A stretch of 41,911 nucleotides of DNA from Prevotellaceae bacterium (GCA_029218445.1 JAQXRI010000074.1:1-41911); one strand, 5' to 3'. Numbered from the stretch's first letter, positions 17,398 to 26,271 are shown. The notes: a model not told the origin generated them from the sequence alone. A program made the numbers and translations.

Positions 17398-18717
17398 CTA
17401 TTTAATTATTTCGCATCCTCCCATGTAAGGAACAAGAGCCTTGGGAACTCGTATTCCATCTGGGGTTTGGTTGTCTTCAAGTATTGCGGCCACTATGCGT
17501 GGAAGGGCAAGGGCCGAGCCGTTGAGCGTGTGGCACAATTCTATCTTCTTGTCCTCAGCATGACGATAACGGCACTTCAGACGGTTGGCCTGATAGGTGT
17601 CGAAATTGCTGACCGACGACACTTCGAGCCAACGGCCTTGAGCCTCAGAATAAACCTCAAAGTCGTAGCATACGGCCGACGTGAACGACTGGTCGCCTCC
17701 ACAAAGCAGCAGGATGCGGTAAGGCAGTTCGAGCTTCTTAAGCAATCCCTCAACATGCTCCAACATCTCCTTGTGTGACTCTTTGGAATGCTCTGGCTTG
17801 TCGATGCGCACAATCTCTATTTTCGAGAACTCGTGCAGACGGTTGAGGCCGCGCACATCCTTGCCATAGCTGCCTGCCTCGCGGCGGAAGCACTGGGTGT
17901 AGGCACAGTTCTTGATAGGCAGGTCCTTCTCGTCGAGTATAACGTCACGATATATGTTGGTTACTGGCACTTCGGCCGTAGGTATGAGGTAAAGGTCGTC
18001 CACCTCACAGTGATACATCTGTCCTTCCTTGTCGGGCAGCTGACCCGTGCCGTATCCTGACGCCTGATTGACAACTGTAGGCGGCATTATCTCGGTATAG
18101 CCCGATGCTCGTGCCTCGTCGAGGAAAAAATTGATGAGCGCACGCTGAAGCCTTGCGCCCAATCCCACATAAACGGGGAATCCTGCGCCGGTGATTTTCA
18201 CGCCAAGGTCGAAGTCTATCAAGTTGTACTTCTTGGCCAATTCCCAGTGAGGCAGTTTGGCTTCGGTGTTCTCGGGGTTTACCGTCCAGTTGCCTACGGT
18301 GTCGTTGCCGTCGCATTCCTTCAGGTTGCTCTTCACCACGTGGTTGTCCTCGGCACATCTGCCCTCAGGCACTTCGTCGTAAGGAATATTTGGAATGGTG
18401 CATAGCAGCGCATTGAGTTCCTTCTCGGCATTGTCCATCTGTTCCTGCAGAGCCTTGTCCTGCTGTTTCAGCCCTGCCACTTGCTTCTTTATCTCTTCGG
18501 CTTCATCCTTCTTGCCTTCCTTCATCAAGGCACCTATCTTCGACGCCATCAGCTTAGCTTCCTGCTTTGTCTTGTCAAGCATCTGCTGCGACTCGCGGCG
18601 ACGCTTGTCGATGGCGAGAACATTGTCTATTGCTTCTTTGGCACCTGCAAAGTGCTTTTTCTCAAGACCGCTGATGACGCGGTCGGTTTCCTCCGTAATG
18701 AGTTTCAGTGTAAGCAT
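17398..18717 (-). CDS. serS: Seryl-tRNA synthetase
   Basis: This 439-residue class II synthetase charges tRNA-Ser. An N-terminal antiparallel coiled coil (about 25-105) is followed by the catalytic domain with TAEVP at 247-251, motif 2 at about 276-300 (CFRREAGSYGKDVRGLNRLH) and motif 3 near 395-415 (GSALALPRIVAAILEDNQ). The start at MLTLKLI is standard. It has its own promoter at 18757-18787 and leads the minus-strand operon. Confidence 0.97.
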   Translation of the reverse strand: MLTLKLITEETDRVISGLEKKHFAGAKEAIDNVLAIDKRRRESQQMLDKTKQEAKLMASKIGALMKEGKKDEAEEIKKQVAGLKQQDKALQEQMDNAEKELNALLCTIPNIPYDEVPEGRCAEDNHVVKSNLKECDGNDTVGNWTVNPENTEAKLPHWELAKKYNLIDFDLGVKITGAGFPVYVGLGARLQRALINFFLDEARASGYTEIMPPTVVNQASGYGTGQLPDKEGQMYHCEVDDLYLIPTAEVPVTNIYRDVILDEKDLPIKNCAYTQCFRREAGSYGKDVRGLNRLHEFSKIEIVRIDKPEHSKESHKEMLEHVEGLLKKLELPYRILLLCGGDQSFTSAVCYDFEVYSEAQGRWLEVSSVSNFDTYQANRLKCRYRHAEDKKIELCHTLNGSALALPRIVAAILEDNQTPDGIRVPKALVPYMGGCEIIK

Positions 18718-18756
18718 AATTATATCAATTTACGTTTGTTTTCTTCATTAACGGTG

Positions 18757-18787
18757 CAAAATTAATATTTATTGAAGATATAACAAA
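18757..18787 (-). promoter_or_regulatory. Promoter of the serS operon
   Basis: On the minus strand TTTG (18784-18787) is followed after 19 bp by TAATTTTG (18757-18764), about 40 bp before the serS start. It is divergent from the map promoter. Confidence 0.75.
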
Positions 18788-18834
18788 ATAAAAGAGTGTT
18801 TTTTTTGTCCTAATGAAAAAATTGCAGCATTTAT

Positions 18835-18865
18835 TTTGTTTTCTGCAAAACTTGCACTAACTTTG
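18835..18865 (+). promoter_or_regulatory. Promoter of the map-tsaD-pncC operon
   Basis: TTTG (18835-18838) is followed after 19 bp by TAACTTTG (18858-18865), 26 bp before the map start codon. Confidence 0.75.
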
Positions 18866-18891
18866 CACCCAGTTATAACACACTCATCCTT

Positions 18892-19752
18892 ATGTTTGGA
18901 AAAAAAAGAAGATGGCACTTGATTAAAGGTCAAGAGCCAACAGAAATGGACAAGAAGGTGTTGTATTGGGAGAACAAAGGCAAACTTGTGCCTACACGCG
19001 ACCTCATTAAGACACCTGAACAAATAGAGGGCATACGCAGGAGCGGAGTAGTGAACACCGGAGTTCTCGACGAGGTGGCCCGACAGATACATGCTGGAAT
19101 GACAACACTCGAAATTGACGAGATATGCCGGAAATATTGTGAAGACCATGGAGCTACGCCGGCTTGCTTAGGCTACGAGGGATTCCCCATGAGCGTTTGC
19201 ACCAGCATCAACGAAGTGGTGTGCCACGGAATACCCAAGAAGGAGGACGTACTGCAGGAAGGCGACATAGTAAACGTTGATTTCACCACAATACTCGACG
19301 GCTACTATGCCGACGCATCGCGAATGTTCATCATAGGCAAGACAACGCCAGAGAAGGAGCAGTTGGTAAGGGTGGCCAAGGAATGTCTTGAAATAGGAGC
19401 CGAGGCGGCAAAGCCTTACGGATTTGTAGGCGACATAGGCCATGCCATACAGAAGCACTGCAAGAAATACAACTATGGCATCGTACGCGACTTGTGCGGT
19501 CACGGGGTAGGACTTCAGTTTCACGAAGAACCCGAAGTGATGCACTTCGGCCATCGCGGGCAAGGCATGCTGCTCGTACCGGGCATGGTATTCACCATCG
19601 AGCCAATGATAAACCAAGGCACATGGAAAGTATTCATCGATGCCGACGACAAATACGGCTGGGAGGTTATTACAGGCGACGAACTGCCAAGTGCGCAGTG
19701 GGAACACACATTCTTGATGACCGAGCACGGAGTGGAAATCCTCACATATTAA
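18892..19752 (+). CDS. map: Methionine aminopeptidase, type I, with N-terminal extension
   Basis: Map removes the initiator methionine from new proteins. The 286-residue product has all five metal ligands: Asp130, Asp141, His204, Glu237 and Glu271, plus the substrate-contact His112 in CHGIP. An N-terminal extension of about 38 residues, basic at its start (MFGKKRRWHLIKGQEPTEMD), precedes the core, which begins near IKTPEQIEGIRRSG. The extension has no zinc-finger cysteines; it may help ribosome binding (inference). It is followed by tsaD after 14 bp. Confidence 0.96.
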   Translation: MFGKKRRWHLIKGQEPTEMDKKVLYWENKGKLVPTRDLIKTPEQIEGIRRSGVVNTGVLDEVARQIHAGMTTLEIDEICRKYCEDHGATPACLGYEGFPMSVCTSINEVVCHGIPKKEDVLQEGDIVNVDFTTILDGYYADASRMFIIGKTTPEKEQLVRVAKECLEIGAEAAKPYGFVGDIGHAIQKHCKKYNYGIVRDLCGHGVGLQFHEEPEVMHFGHRGQGMLLVPGMVFTIEPMINQGTWKVFIDADDKYGWEVITGDELPSAQWEHTFLMTEHGVEILTY

Positions 19753-19766
19753 TATATATATAAGGC

Positions 19767-20804
19767 ATGGAAGCTGAAAAGAACAACATATACATACTGG
19801 CCATAGAAAGCAGCTGCGACGACACGTCGGCTGCTGTACTGCGCGACGGGGTGCTGCTGAGCAATGTCACGGCAAGCCAAGCCGTACACGAGGCTTACGG
19901 TGGCGTGGTGCCCGAGTTGGCGTCAAGGGCTCATCAGCAAAACGTAGTGCCCGTGGTTGACCAAGCCATAAAAAGGGCGGGCATAGCCAAAGAACAGCTG
20001 TCGGCCGTGGCATTCACACGCGGTCCCGGGCTTATGGGTTCACTGCTCGTGGGTGTCAGCTTTGCCAAAGGATTTGCACGCGCACTGGGCATACCACTAA
20101 TAGACGTCAACCATCTGCAAGGCCACGTAATGGCCCACTTCATAAAGGAGAGCGACGACGACCAATCGGCCCCTCCCCTGCCATTCCTGTGCCTGTTGGT
20201 GAGCGGTGGCAACTCGCAGATAGTTAAGGTGAACGCATACAACGACATGGAAGTGCTTGGACAAACCATCGACGACGCTGCCGGAGAGGCCATCGACAAA
20301 TGTTCGAAGGTTATGGGGCTTGGATATCCTGGAGGCCCCATCATCGACAAACTGGCTCGACAAGGCAACCCCAAGGCATTCAAGTTTGCCGAGCCTCAAA
20401 TACCCGACCTCAATTATAGTTTCAGCGGGTTGAAGACCTCATTCCTCTATTCGCTGCGCGATTGGGTTGCCGCCGACCCTGACTTCATCGAGAAGAACAA
20501 GGCCGACATTGCCGCAAGCCTTGAATGGACCATTGTAGATATACTGATGAAGAAGCTGCGCAAAGCTGTCAAGCAAACCGGCATAAAACATGTGGCGGTG
20601 GCGGGAGGAGTCAGTGCAAACAACGGGCTTCGCAATGCCTTCTACGACCACGCAAAACGCTACGGCTGGACCATTTACATACCAAAGTTCAGCTACACCA
20701 CCGACAATGCGGCAATGATAGGCATCACCGGCTACTACAAGTATCTCAACAAGGAATTTTGCAGCATCGACGCTCCTGCATTCGCCAAAACGACATTCGA
20801 ATAA
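19767..20804 (+). CDS. tsaD: tRNA N6-threonylcarbamoyladenosine transferase subunit
   Basis: TsaD transfers the threonylcarbamoyl group to adenosine 37 of ANN-decoding tRNAs, with TsaB and TsaE encoded elsewhere. The 345-residue length is normal. The ASKHA fold is shown by ILAIESSCDDTSAAVL (residues 10-25). The metal-binding pair His116/His120 is in NHLQGH, LLVSGGNS is the phosphate loop, and VAGGVSANNGLR and TDNAAMIG occur near the C-terminus. It lies between map and pncC. Confidence 0.97.
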   Translation: MEAEKNNIYILAIESSCDDTSAAVLRDGVLLSNVTASQAVHEAYGGVVPELASRAHQQNVVPVVDQAIKRAGIAKEQLSAVAFTRGPGLMGSLLVGVSFAKGFARALGIPLIDVNHLQGHVMAHFIKESDDDQSAPPLPFLCLLVSGGNSQIVKVNAYNDMEVLGQTIDDAAGEAIDKCSKVMGLGYPGGPIIDKLARQGNPKAFKFAEPQIPDLNYSFSGLKTSFLYSLRDWVAADPDFIEKNKADIAASLEWTIVDILMKKLRKAVKQTGIKHVAVAGGVSANNGLRNAFYDHAKRYGWTIYIPKFSYTTDNAAMIGITGYYKYLNKEFCSIDAPAFAKTTFE

Positions 20805-20825
20805 AACAAAATAAAAGGATATAAC

Positions 20826-21335
20826 ATGGATTTTGAAAGCAAAATTATAAGCAGGGAAATAAGCCAACTGCTTTGGGAAAGGGAAAAAACCGTGGGCACA
20901 GCCGAAAGCTGCACCGGCGGCCGTATAGCCGAGGCGATAATTGCAATACCCGGCGCCTCAAAATACTATAAAGGCAGCATAGTGTCTTATACCGACGAAA
21001 TAAAGGAAAAACTGCTTGGCGTTGACCATCAACTGCTTGAGGAAAAAACCGCAGTGTGTGAAGAAGTGGCGATAGCAATGGTGAAAGGCGCATGCAAAAC
21101 ACTCAACACCAACTATGCCATAGCCGCCACCGGCGTAGCAGGCCCGGGAGGCGGTACAAAAGAAATACCCGTAGGAACGATATGGCTGGCTTGCGGCACC
21201 CCCGACGAGGTACGCACATTCAAGGTTTGTGAAGATTTCGGCAGAGACATCAACCTCGCCATAGCCACCAACAAGGCAATGCAGATGTTTTGCGACATGC
21301 TGAACGACGAAGACAAGCAAAACAGCGAAAAATAA
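20826..21335 (+). CDS. pncC: CinA C-terminal-domain nicotinamide-nucleotide amidohydrolase
   Basis: PncC deamidates nicotinamide mononucleotide in NAD salvage. This stand-alone 169-residue form has the CinA_C domain only. The active-site motif is TAESCTGG (residues 25-32; Ser28 is the likely nucleophile), and ATGVAGPGGG closes the pocket. It follows tsaD by 21 bp in the same operon. The last residues (NDEDKQNSEK) form a polar tail. Confidence 0.9.
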   Translation: MDFESKIISREISQLLWEREKTVGTAESCTGGRIAEAIIAIPGASKYYKGSIVSYTDEIKEKLLGVDHQLLEEKTAVCEEVAIAMVKGACKTLNTNYAIAATGVAGPGGGTKEIPVGTIWLACGTPDEVRTFKVCEDFGRDINLAIATNKAMQMFCDMLNDEDKQNSEK

Positions 21336-21416
21336 GGCCAACACCACCCTAATGGGCAGTAAAGAGGCACTGAAAATCAAAATAATCCTTAAAAAATAAT
21401 TTTTTAGCTGCTATTA

Positions 21417-21448
21417 TTTGGAAATTTCAGAAAAACTCGCTAAATTTG
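21417..21448 (+). promoter_or_regulatory. Promoter of the rpmB-rpmG operon
   Basis: TTTG (21417-21420) is followed after exactly 20 bp by TAAATTTG (21441-21448). The leader to the rpmB start codon is about 51 bp. Confidence 0.8.
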
Positions 21449-21499
21449 CACCCTGTTTGGAATAAGTTATAAAAAAGAAAACAAAAAACTTAGATAGAA

Positions 21500-21763
21500 A
21501 TGTCGAAGATTTGTCAAATTACGGGAAAGAAGGCACAGATAGGTTGTAATGTGTCTCACTCAAAGCACCGCACAAAGCGCAGCTTTGACGTCAACCTTTT
21601 CAGCAAGAAGTTCTACTATGTAGAAGAGGGTTGCTGGATTAGCTTGAAGATCAGCGCCGCTGGTCTGCGATTGATTAACAAAGTAGGTCTCGATGCCGCT
21701 CTGAAGCAAGCTGTTGCCAAAGGTTTCGTTGACTGGAAGGACATTAAAGTGATAGGAGAATAA
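21500..21763 (+). CDS. rpmB: 50S ribosomal protein L28
   Basis: This 87-residue basic protein has the L28 features: [30 protein letters not shown] and [18 protein letters not shown]. It is the first gene of a three-gene operon with rpmG (5 bp gap) and a DUF4295 gene. Confidence 0.97.
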   Translation: MSKICQITGKKAQIGCNVSHSKHRTKRSFDVNLFSKKFYYVEEGCWISLKISAAGLRLINKVGLDAALKQAVAKGFVDWKDIKVIGE

Positions 21764-21768
21764 CACCA

Positions 21769-21957
21769 ATGGCAAAGAAAGCAAAAGGCAATAGAGTACA
21801 GGTGATTTTGGAATGCACTGAGATGAAGAACAGCGGCATGCCAGGCACAAGCCGTTACATCACTACCAAGAATCGCAAGAATACTCCTGAGAGAATGGAA
21901 CTGATGAAGTACAACCCCATCTTGAAAAAGATGACGCTTCACAAAGAAATTAAATAA
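21769..21957 (+). CDS. rpmG: 50S ribosomal protein L33
   Basis: This 62-residue basic protein has the L33 core [20 protein letters not shown] and [16 protein letters not shown]. It contains a single cysteine rather than four, so it is of the zinc-free type. It lies between L28 and the DUF4295 gene. Confidence 0.96.
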   Translation: MAKKAKGNRVQVILECTEMKNSGMPGTSRYITTKNRKNTPERMELMKYNPILKKMTLHKEIK

Positions 21958-21981
21958 TAACATTTTTAAGCACTAAGACAC

Positions 21982-22140
21982 ATGGCAAAGAAAGTCGTCG
22001 CTACCCTCCGCGAAGGCAAAAAGGACGGTCGCGCTTACTCAAAAGTCATCAAGATGGTGAAGAGCCCCAAGACTGGTGCTTACATCTTTGATGAGCGTAT
22101 GGTTCCCAACGAGGCTGTTAAGGACTTCTTCAAGAACTAA
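21982..22140 (+). CDS. DUF4295 small basic protein (probable ribosome-associated protein)
   Basis: I translated this 52-residue gene by hand. It starts MAKKVVATLREGKKDGRAYS and ends in VKDFFKN before TAA at 22138-22140. It is highly basic and sits 24 bp after rpmG, ahead of the operon terminator. DUF4295 is Bacteroidetes-specific and is found next to L28/L33. From memory, a protein of this kind was assigned as a novel large-subunit protein (bL38) in a Flavobacterium ribosome structure; I could not verify that here. Confidence 0.9.
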   Translation: MAKKVVATLREGKKDGRAYSKVIKMVKSPKTGAYIFDERMVPNEAVKDFFKN

Positions 22141-22150
22141 TATTCGCATT

Positions 22151-22200
22151 CAATAAGACAAGGGCTGCAATCATTCGTTTGGTTGCAGCCCTTATTGTTT
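22151..22200 (+). terminator. Rho-independent terminator of the L28-L33 operon
   Basis: The stem pairs AGGGCTGCAA (22161-22170) with TTGCAGCCCT (22183-22192). It can extend with CAATAA (22151-22156) and TTATTG (22192-22197), and is followed by TTTT. Confidence 0.85.
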
Positions 22201-22343
22201 TATTGCCACTCACGGTGCTTGCAATAGTCAATAATTGTTTTCCAAACAGCCTTTTTGGCAAGTTTTTCAAGCACAAATAAACTTTTAACGCCCTCAACAA
22301 TCACTTTTTAATGGAAAATGAATGCAATATGAAAAAAAATTAG

Positions 22344-22351
22344 TAAGTTTG
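22344..22351 (+). promoter_or_regulatory. -7 element (TAAGTTTG) upstream of ftsY
   Basis: TAAGTTTG lies 20 bp before the ftsY start codon. No convincing -33 element is visible. Confidence 0.5.
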
Positions 22352-22371
22352 CACTCAAATTATTCAATACA

Positions 22372-23334
22372 ATGGGAATATTCGGATTTTTCAACAAGAA
22401 CAAGAAAGAAACCCTCGACAAGGGATTGGAAAAAACAAAGACAAGCGTCTTTGACAAGTTGGCGCGTGCCGTTGCAGGAAAGTCAAAAGTTGACGACGAG
22501 GTGCTTGACAACCTGGAAGAAGTGCTCATAACAAGTGATGTCGGCGTTGACACAACACTAAAAATCATTGAGCGCATAGAACAGCGTGTAGCACGCGACA
22601 AGTATATCAGCACGTCAGAACTTAATTCCATCCTACGTCAAGAGATAGCAGCTCTCTTGGCTGAGAACAATTCGGAAGACAACGACAATTGGGACTTGCC
22701 TTCTGACCATAAGCCTTACGTGATTCTCGTTGTGGGCGTTAATGGTGTTGGCAAAACGACAACCATAGGCAAACTGGCCTATCAGTTTAAAAACGCAGGC
22801 AAAAAGGTTTATCTCGGTGCCGCCGACACGTTCCGTGCCGCAGCTGTTGACCAACTTTGCATTTGGGGCGAGCGCGTCGGAGTAACGGTGATAAAGCAAC
22901 AAATGGGAAGCGACCCCGCATCGGTGGCGTTCGACACGCTCAGCAGCGCCAAGGCCAATGGTGCCGACGTAGTAATAATAGACACCGCCGGACGCCTGCA
23001 CAACAAGGTAGGCCTCATGAACGAACTTAAAAAGATAAAGGACGTAATGAAGAAAGTGCTGCCACAGGCTCCTGATGAAGTATTGCTCGTACTCGACGGA
23101 AGCACCGGACAAAACGCTTTCGAGCAGGCCAAACAGTTTGCAGCAGTAACACAGATAACATCACTGGCCATTACAAAACTTGACGGAACGGCAAAGGGCG
23201 GTGTCGTAATAGGCATCAGCGACCAGCTCAAGGTTCCAGTCAAATACATAGGACTTGGCGAGAAGATGGAAGACCTTCAGCTGTTCAACAAAGCCCAGTT
23301 CGTTGACTCGCTCTTCAAAAAGAACGACAACTGA
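22372..23334 (+). CDS. ftsY: Signal recognition particle receptor FtsY
   Basis: FtsY docks ribosome-SRP complexes at the membrane for cotranslational insertion. The 320-residue form has a short N-region (MGIFGFFNKN) in place of the long acidic A-domain of E. coli. An N-domain (about 20-100) is followed by the G-domain: P-loop GVNGVGKTTT at 122-131, AADTFRAAAVDQL at 150-162, DTAGR at 204-208, TKLDGTAKGG, and a final GLGEKMEDLQLF. It is followed by rimO after 14 bp. Confidence 0.97.
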   Translation: MGIFGFFNKNKKETLDKGLEKTKTSVFDKLARAVAGKSKVDDEVLDNLEEVLITSDVGVDTTLKIIERIEQRVARDKYISTSELNSILRQEIAALLAENNSEDNDNWDLPSDHKPYVILVVGVNGVGKTTTIGKLAYQFKNAGKKVYLGAADTFRAAAVDQLCIWGERVGVTVIKQQMGSDPASVAFDTLSSAKANGADVVIIDTAGRLHNKVGLMNELKKIKDVMKKVLPQAPDEVLLVLDGSTGQNAFEQAKQFAAVTQITSLAITKLDGTAKGGVVIGISDQLKVPVKYIGLGEKMEDLQLFNKAQFVDSLFKKNDN

Positions 23335-23348
23335 AGAAAACAAAAGTA

Positions 23349-24656
23349 ATGAAGAAAAATACTATTGACATAATAACGATGGGATGCTCAAAGAATCTCG
23401 TGGACAGCGAAACTCTTATGGGCCTCTTTGAAGCCAATGGCTACCATTGTGTGCACGACAGCAAGAATCCGCAAGGAGAAATAGCCGTCGTAAACACGTG
23501 CGGATTCATACAGGACGCCAAGGAAGAAAGCATCAACACCATCCTGCAACTTGCGCAAGCCAAAGAAGAAGGCAAGCTGAAGCGACTGTATGTCATGGGA
23601 TGCCTGTCACAGCGCTACCAGAAAGAACTTGAAGCTGAAATACCGCAGGTTGACAAATACTACGGCAAGTTCAACTACAAACAACTGCTGGCCGACCTTG
23701 GCAGCCCCATAACCGCCTCGTGCGACGGTGCAAGACACATTACCACGCCGCATCATTACGCCTACATAAAGATCAGCGAGGGATGCGACCGCAACTGTGC
23801 CTACTGCGCCATACCAATCATTACCGGCCGCCATGTAAGCCGTCCCATCGAAGAGATACTGGATGAAGTAAGGCAATTGGTGGCCAACGGCACTTACGAA
23901 TTTCAAATCATTGCACAGGAACTGACTTACTACGGCATCGACATTGACGGCCGACAGCACATAGCCGAACTTGTTTCGAGAATGGCCGACATTAAAGGAG
24001 TCAGATGGATACGACTCCACTATGCCTATCCCGCCCACTTCCCTTGGGAGCTGCTTCAGGTGATGCGCGAAAAGCCCAACGTTTGCAAGTATTTGGACAT
24101 TGCACTGCAGCACATATCCGACAACATGCTTTCACGCATGCACCGCCATGTAACCAAAGCGGAAACCTACGAACTGATAGAACGAATGCGTAAAGAAGTT
24201 CCGGGCATACACCTTCGCACTACACTTATGGTGGGCTTCCCTGGTGAAACCGACGAAGACTTCGAAGAGCTGATGGAGTTTACACGCAAGGTAAGGTTCG
24301 AACGCATGGGTGCCTTTGCCTACTCGGAAGAAGAGGGCACATTCTCTGCCGACAATTACGCCGACGACGTGCCCGAAGAGGTAAAGCAATTGCGCCTTGA
24401 CAAATTGATGGCCCTGCAACAGCGTATAAGCGCCGAGTTGGAAGCCGAAAAAGTAGGCAAGACAATGAAGGTGGTTGTTGACAGGAAGGAAGGCGACTAT
24501 TACATAGGCCGTACTGAATACTGCTCACCGGAAGTTGACCCTGAGGTACTCATACCAGCCGAAGGCCGACGCCTAAGGGTTGGCCAGATGTATGATGTTA
24601 TCATAACCGACTCCGAGGAGTTTGACCTTTACGGGAAAATCGTTGACAAACATTAA
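23349..24656 (+). CDS. rimO: Ribosomal protein S12 methylthiotransferase
   Basis: RimO is a radical-SAM enzyme that methylthiolates an aspartate of ribosomal protein S12. The 435-residue product has the N-terminal UPF0004 domain with cluster ligands Cys13, Cys51 and Cys85. The radical-SAM motif is GCDRNCAYC (Cys146, Cys150, Cys153). A C-terminal TRAM domain ends in DSEEFDLYGKIV. The sequence IITMGCSKNLVDSE is typical of RimO rather than MiaB. It is in an operon with ftsY and the HU genes. Confidence 0.96.
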   Translation: MKKNTIDIITMGCSKNLVDSETLMGLFEANGYHCVHDSKNPQGEIAVVNTCGFIQDAKEESINTILQLAQAKEEGKLKRLYVMGCLSQRYQKELEAEIPQVDKYYGKFNYKQLLADLGSPITASCDGARHITTPHHYAYIKISEGCDRNCAYCAIPIITGRHVSRPIEEILDEVRQLVANGTYEFQIIAQELTYYGIDIDGRQHIAELVSRMADIKGVRWIRLHYAYPAHFPWELLQVMREKPNVCKYLDIALQHISDNMLSRMHRHVTKAETYELIERMRKEVPGIHLRTTLMVGFPGETDEDFEELMEFTRKVRFERMGAFAYSEEEGTFSADNYADDVPEEVKQLRLDKLMALQQRISAELEAEKVGKTMKVVVDRKEGDYYIGRTEYCSPEVDPEVLIPAEGRRLRVGQMYDVIITDSEEFDLYGKIVDKH

Positions 24657-24670
24657 GCATAATACTACAC

Positions 24671-24958
24671 GTGAACAACAAGGAATTCATACAGCAACTG
24701 TCGCAGCGCATGGGATATACATCTCCCGACACGCAGCGCATGGTGACCAACGTCATCGACCAAATGAGCGATGGTTTTCAGGAAGGCAACTGTGTAGCCA
24801 TTCCTGGCTTTGGCACTTTCGACATTAAGAAGAAGATGGAACGCATCATGGTCAATCCCGCCACACAGCAGCGTATGCTCGTTCCACCCAAATTAGTATT
24901 GAATTTCAAACCTTCCACCACGTGGAAAGATAAAGTCAAGAAAGGAGGCGACAAATAA
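24671..24958 (+). CDS. HU-family DNA-binding protein (GTG start)
   Basis: This 95-residue nucleoid protein starts with GTG at 24671, 14 bp after rimO. HU features are NNKEFIQQLSQRMGY at the start, the turn GNCVAIPGFGTFDIKKK, and a beta-arm region with NPATQQRMLVPPKLVLNFKPS in place of the usual NPRTGE. The arm is divergent and lacks some standard basic residues. The following gene, 2 bp away, encodes a longer HU-like protein, so the two may form a heterodimer (inference). Confidence 0.88.
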   Translation: MNNKEFIQQLSQRMGYTSPDTQRMVTNVIDQMSDGFQEGNCVAIPGFGTFDIKKKMERIMVNPATQQRMLVPPKLVLNFKPSTTWKDKVKKGGDK

Positions 24959-24960
24959 TT

Positions 24961-26271
24961 ATGGGAAAATATGCAATACCGCAGCTTGCAGAAATTCTTG
25001 TAAAGAAAAACGGGCTAAAGCCATCTGAAGCCCAAGATTTTGTCAGTGCAATGTTTGACATCATCAAGGAAGGCCTCGAAACCGACAAACTGGTTAAGGT
25101 AAAAGGGTTCGGCACTTTCAAGATTATTGATGTCGATCCGCGCGAAAGTGTCAACGTTAATACGGGTGAGCGTGTACTCATAAACAGCCACCAGAAAATA
25201 ACATTCACACCCGACAGCGTGATGAAGGAAATGGTCAATCGTCCGTTCTCACAGTTTGAAACGGTAGTAATCAACGATGGCGTCGATTTCTCTAAGGTTG
25301 ACAATGGCGACATAAAAATAGAAATAATAGGCGAAACCACTGGCGACGACAATGCTGAGGATGCTGCTGACGACGAGCCGACAACCGACGCCATCTATGA
25401 AGACAGTGCAGCCGAAGAAGACAATGCAGCCGTAGAAGACAACGTACAGGAGCAGAAACCTGAAGAAGAACAGACGGTAAAACATACTGAACAACAAATG
25501 GAAGAATCTATAGAAAAACCTATAGAAGAACCGGAAGCAGTGCAGGATGATGAACCTGAAACGCCCATCGAAACAGAAACACCCATCGAAACAGATGCAT
25601 CGTCAGAAACTGAAACTTCTTCTGAAGCCGATGCATCATTAGAAACCGATGCATCATTAGAAACAAAACAAGAAGAAGAGAAGGAAGAACTTAATATAGA
25701 AGAGCAGGCAGAAGATGAAGAAAGCCATAACTATTGGCAATATATAGTAATGGCCATAGTATGCATCGCCTTGATGGCGGCTTCTGCCTATGGTGGCTAC
25801 ATGTTCGGATATGAAGACGGCAAACACATCTCAAAAAGCGAAGAGATAGCAAAATATTCTGATTTCCTTGAGAAGCAAACGGCTGAAATCAGGGCGCAAC
25901 GACTGGCTGCTGAAGCCAAAGAGGCAGGCAAGTCGGCCGACGACACAATAAAGACAGAGAAAAAGGCATTGCCCGCCGCCACGCCGAAAGCAGCAGAAGA
26001 AGAGAAAAAGACAACAATCGACGACGACTTTGCCCGATACAACACAATGGACGTACGAGTGAAAACCGGTGCATACGTCATTGTTGGCATTGAGAAGACA
26101 GTCACGGCAAAACAAGGCCAAACAATAGGCAAAATAGCACAGTCGGCCTTGGGTCCAGGCATGTCATGCTATGTAGAAGTGGTAAACGGCATGAGTGAAA
26201 ACCAGCAGCTGAAAGAAGGTACAAAAGTAAAAATACCTAAACTTAGGCACAAAAAGGCATTAAAGAAATAA
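24961..26271 (+). CDS. HU-like domain protein with transmembrane segment and LysM-like tail
   Basis: The protein has 436 residues in four parts. Residues 1-95 form an HU-like domain (VKVKGFGTFKIIDVD at 45-59, VNVNTGERVLI at 64-74). Residues about 105-256 form a very acidic, Glu/Thr/Ser-rich linker with imperfect repeats (PIETET, PIETDA, SLETDA, SLETKQ). One hydrophobic helix lies at about 260-283 (YIVMAIVCIALMAASAYGGY). Then come a charged helical stretch (287-350) and a C-terminal LysM-like fold at about 370-427 (VTAKQGQTIGKIAQ, then VKIPKL). With no signal peptide, the HU part should be cytoplasmic and the tail periplasmic. A tether between DNA and the envelope is an inference. The gene follows the small HU gene by 2 bp. 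Confidence 0.85.
   Translation: MGKYAIPQLAEILVKKNGLKPSEAQDFVSAMFDIIKEGLETDKLVKVKGFGTFKIIDVDPRESVNVNTGERVLINSHQKITFTPDSVMKEMVNRPFSQFETVVINDGVDFSKVDNGDIKIEIIGETTGDDNAEDAADDEPTTDAIYEDSAAEEDNAAVEDNVQEQKPEEEQTVKHTEQQMEESIEKPIEEPEAVQDDEPETPIETETPIETDASSETETSSEADASLETDASLETKQEEEKEELNIEEQAEDEESHNYWQYIVMAIVCIALMAASAYGGYMFGYEDGKHISKSEEIAKYSDFLEKQTAEIRAQRLAAEAKEAGKSADDTIKTEKKALPAATPKAAEEEKKTTIDDDFARYNTMDVRVKTGAYVIVGIEKTVTAKQGQTIGKIAQSALGPGMSCYVEVVNGMSENQQLKEGTKVKIPKLRHKKALKK

Noticed and set aside
21389..21407. AT-only inverted repeat (TTAAAAAATAATTTTTTAG) after pncC as a terminator.
   Set aside because: The stem is only A-T pairs and is near the -33 box of the rpmB promoter; it may be chance in AT-rich DNA.
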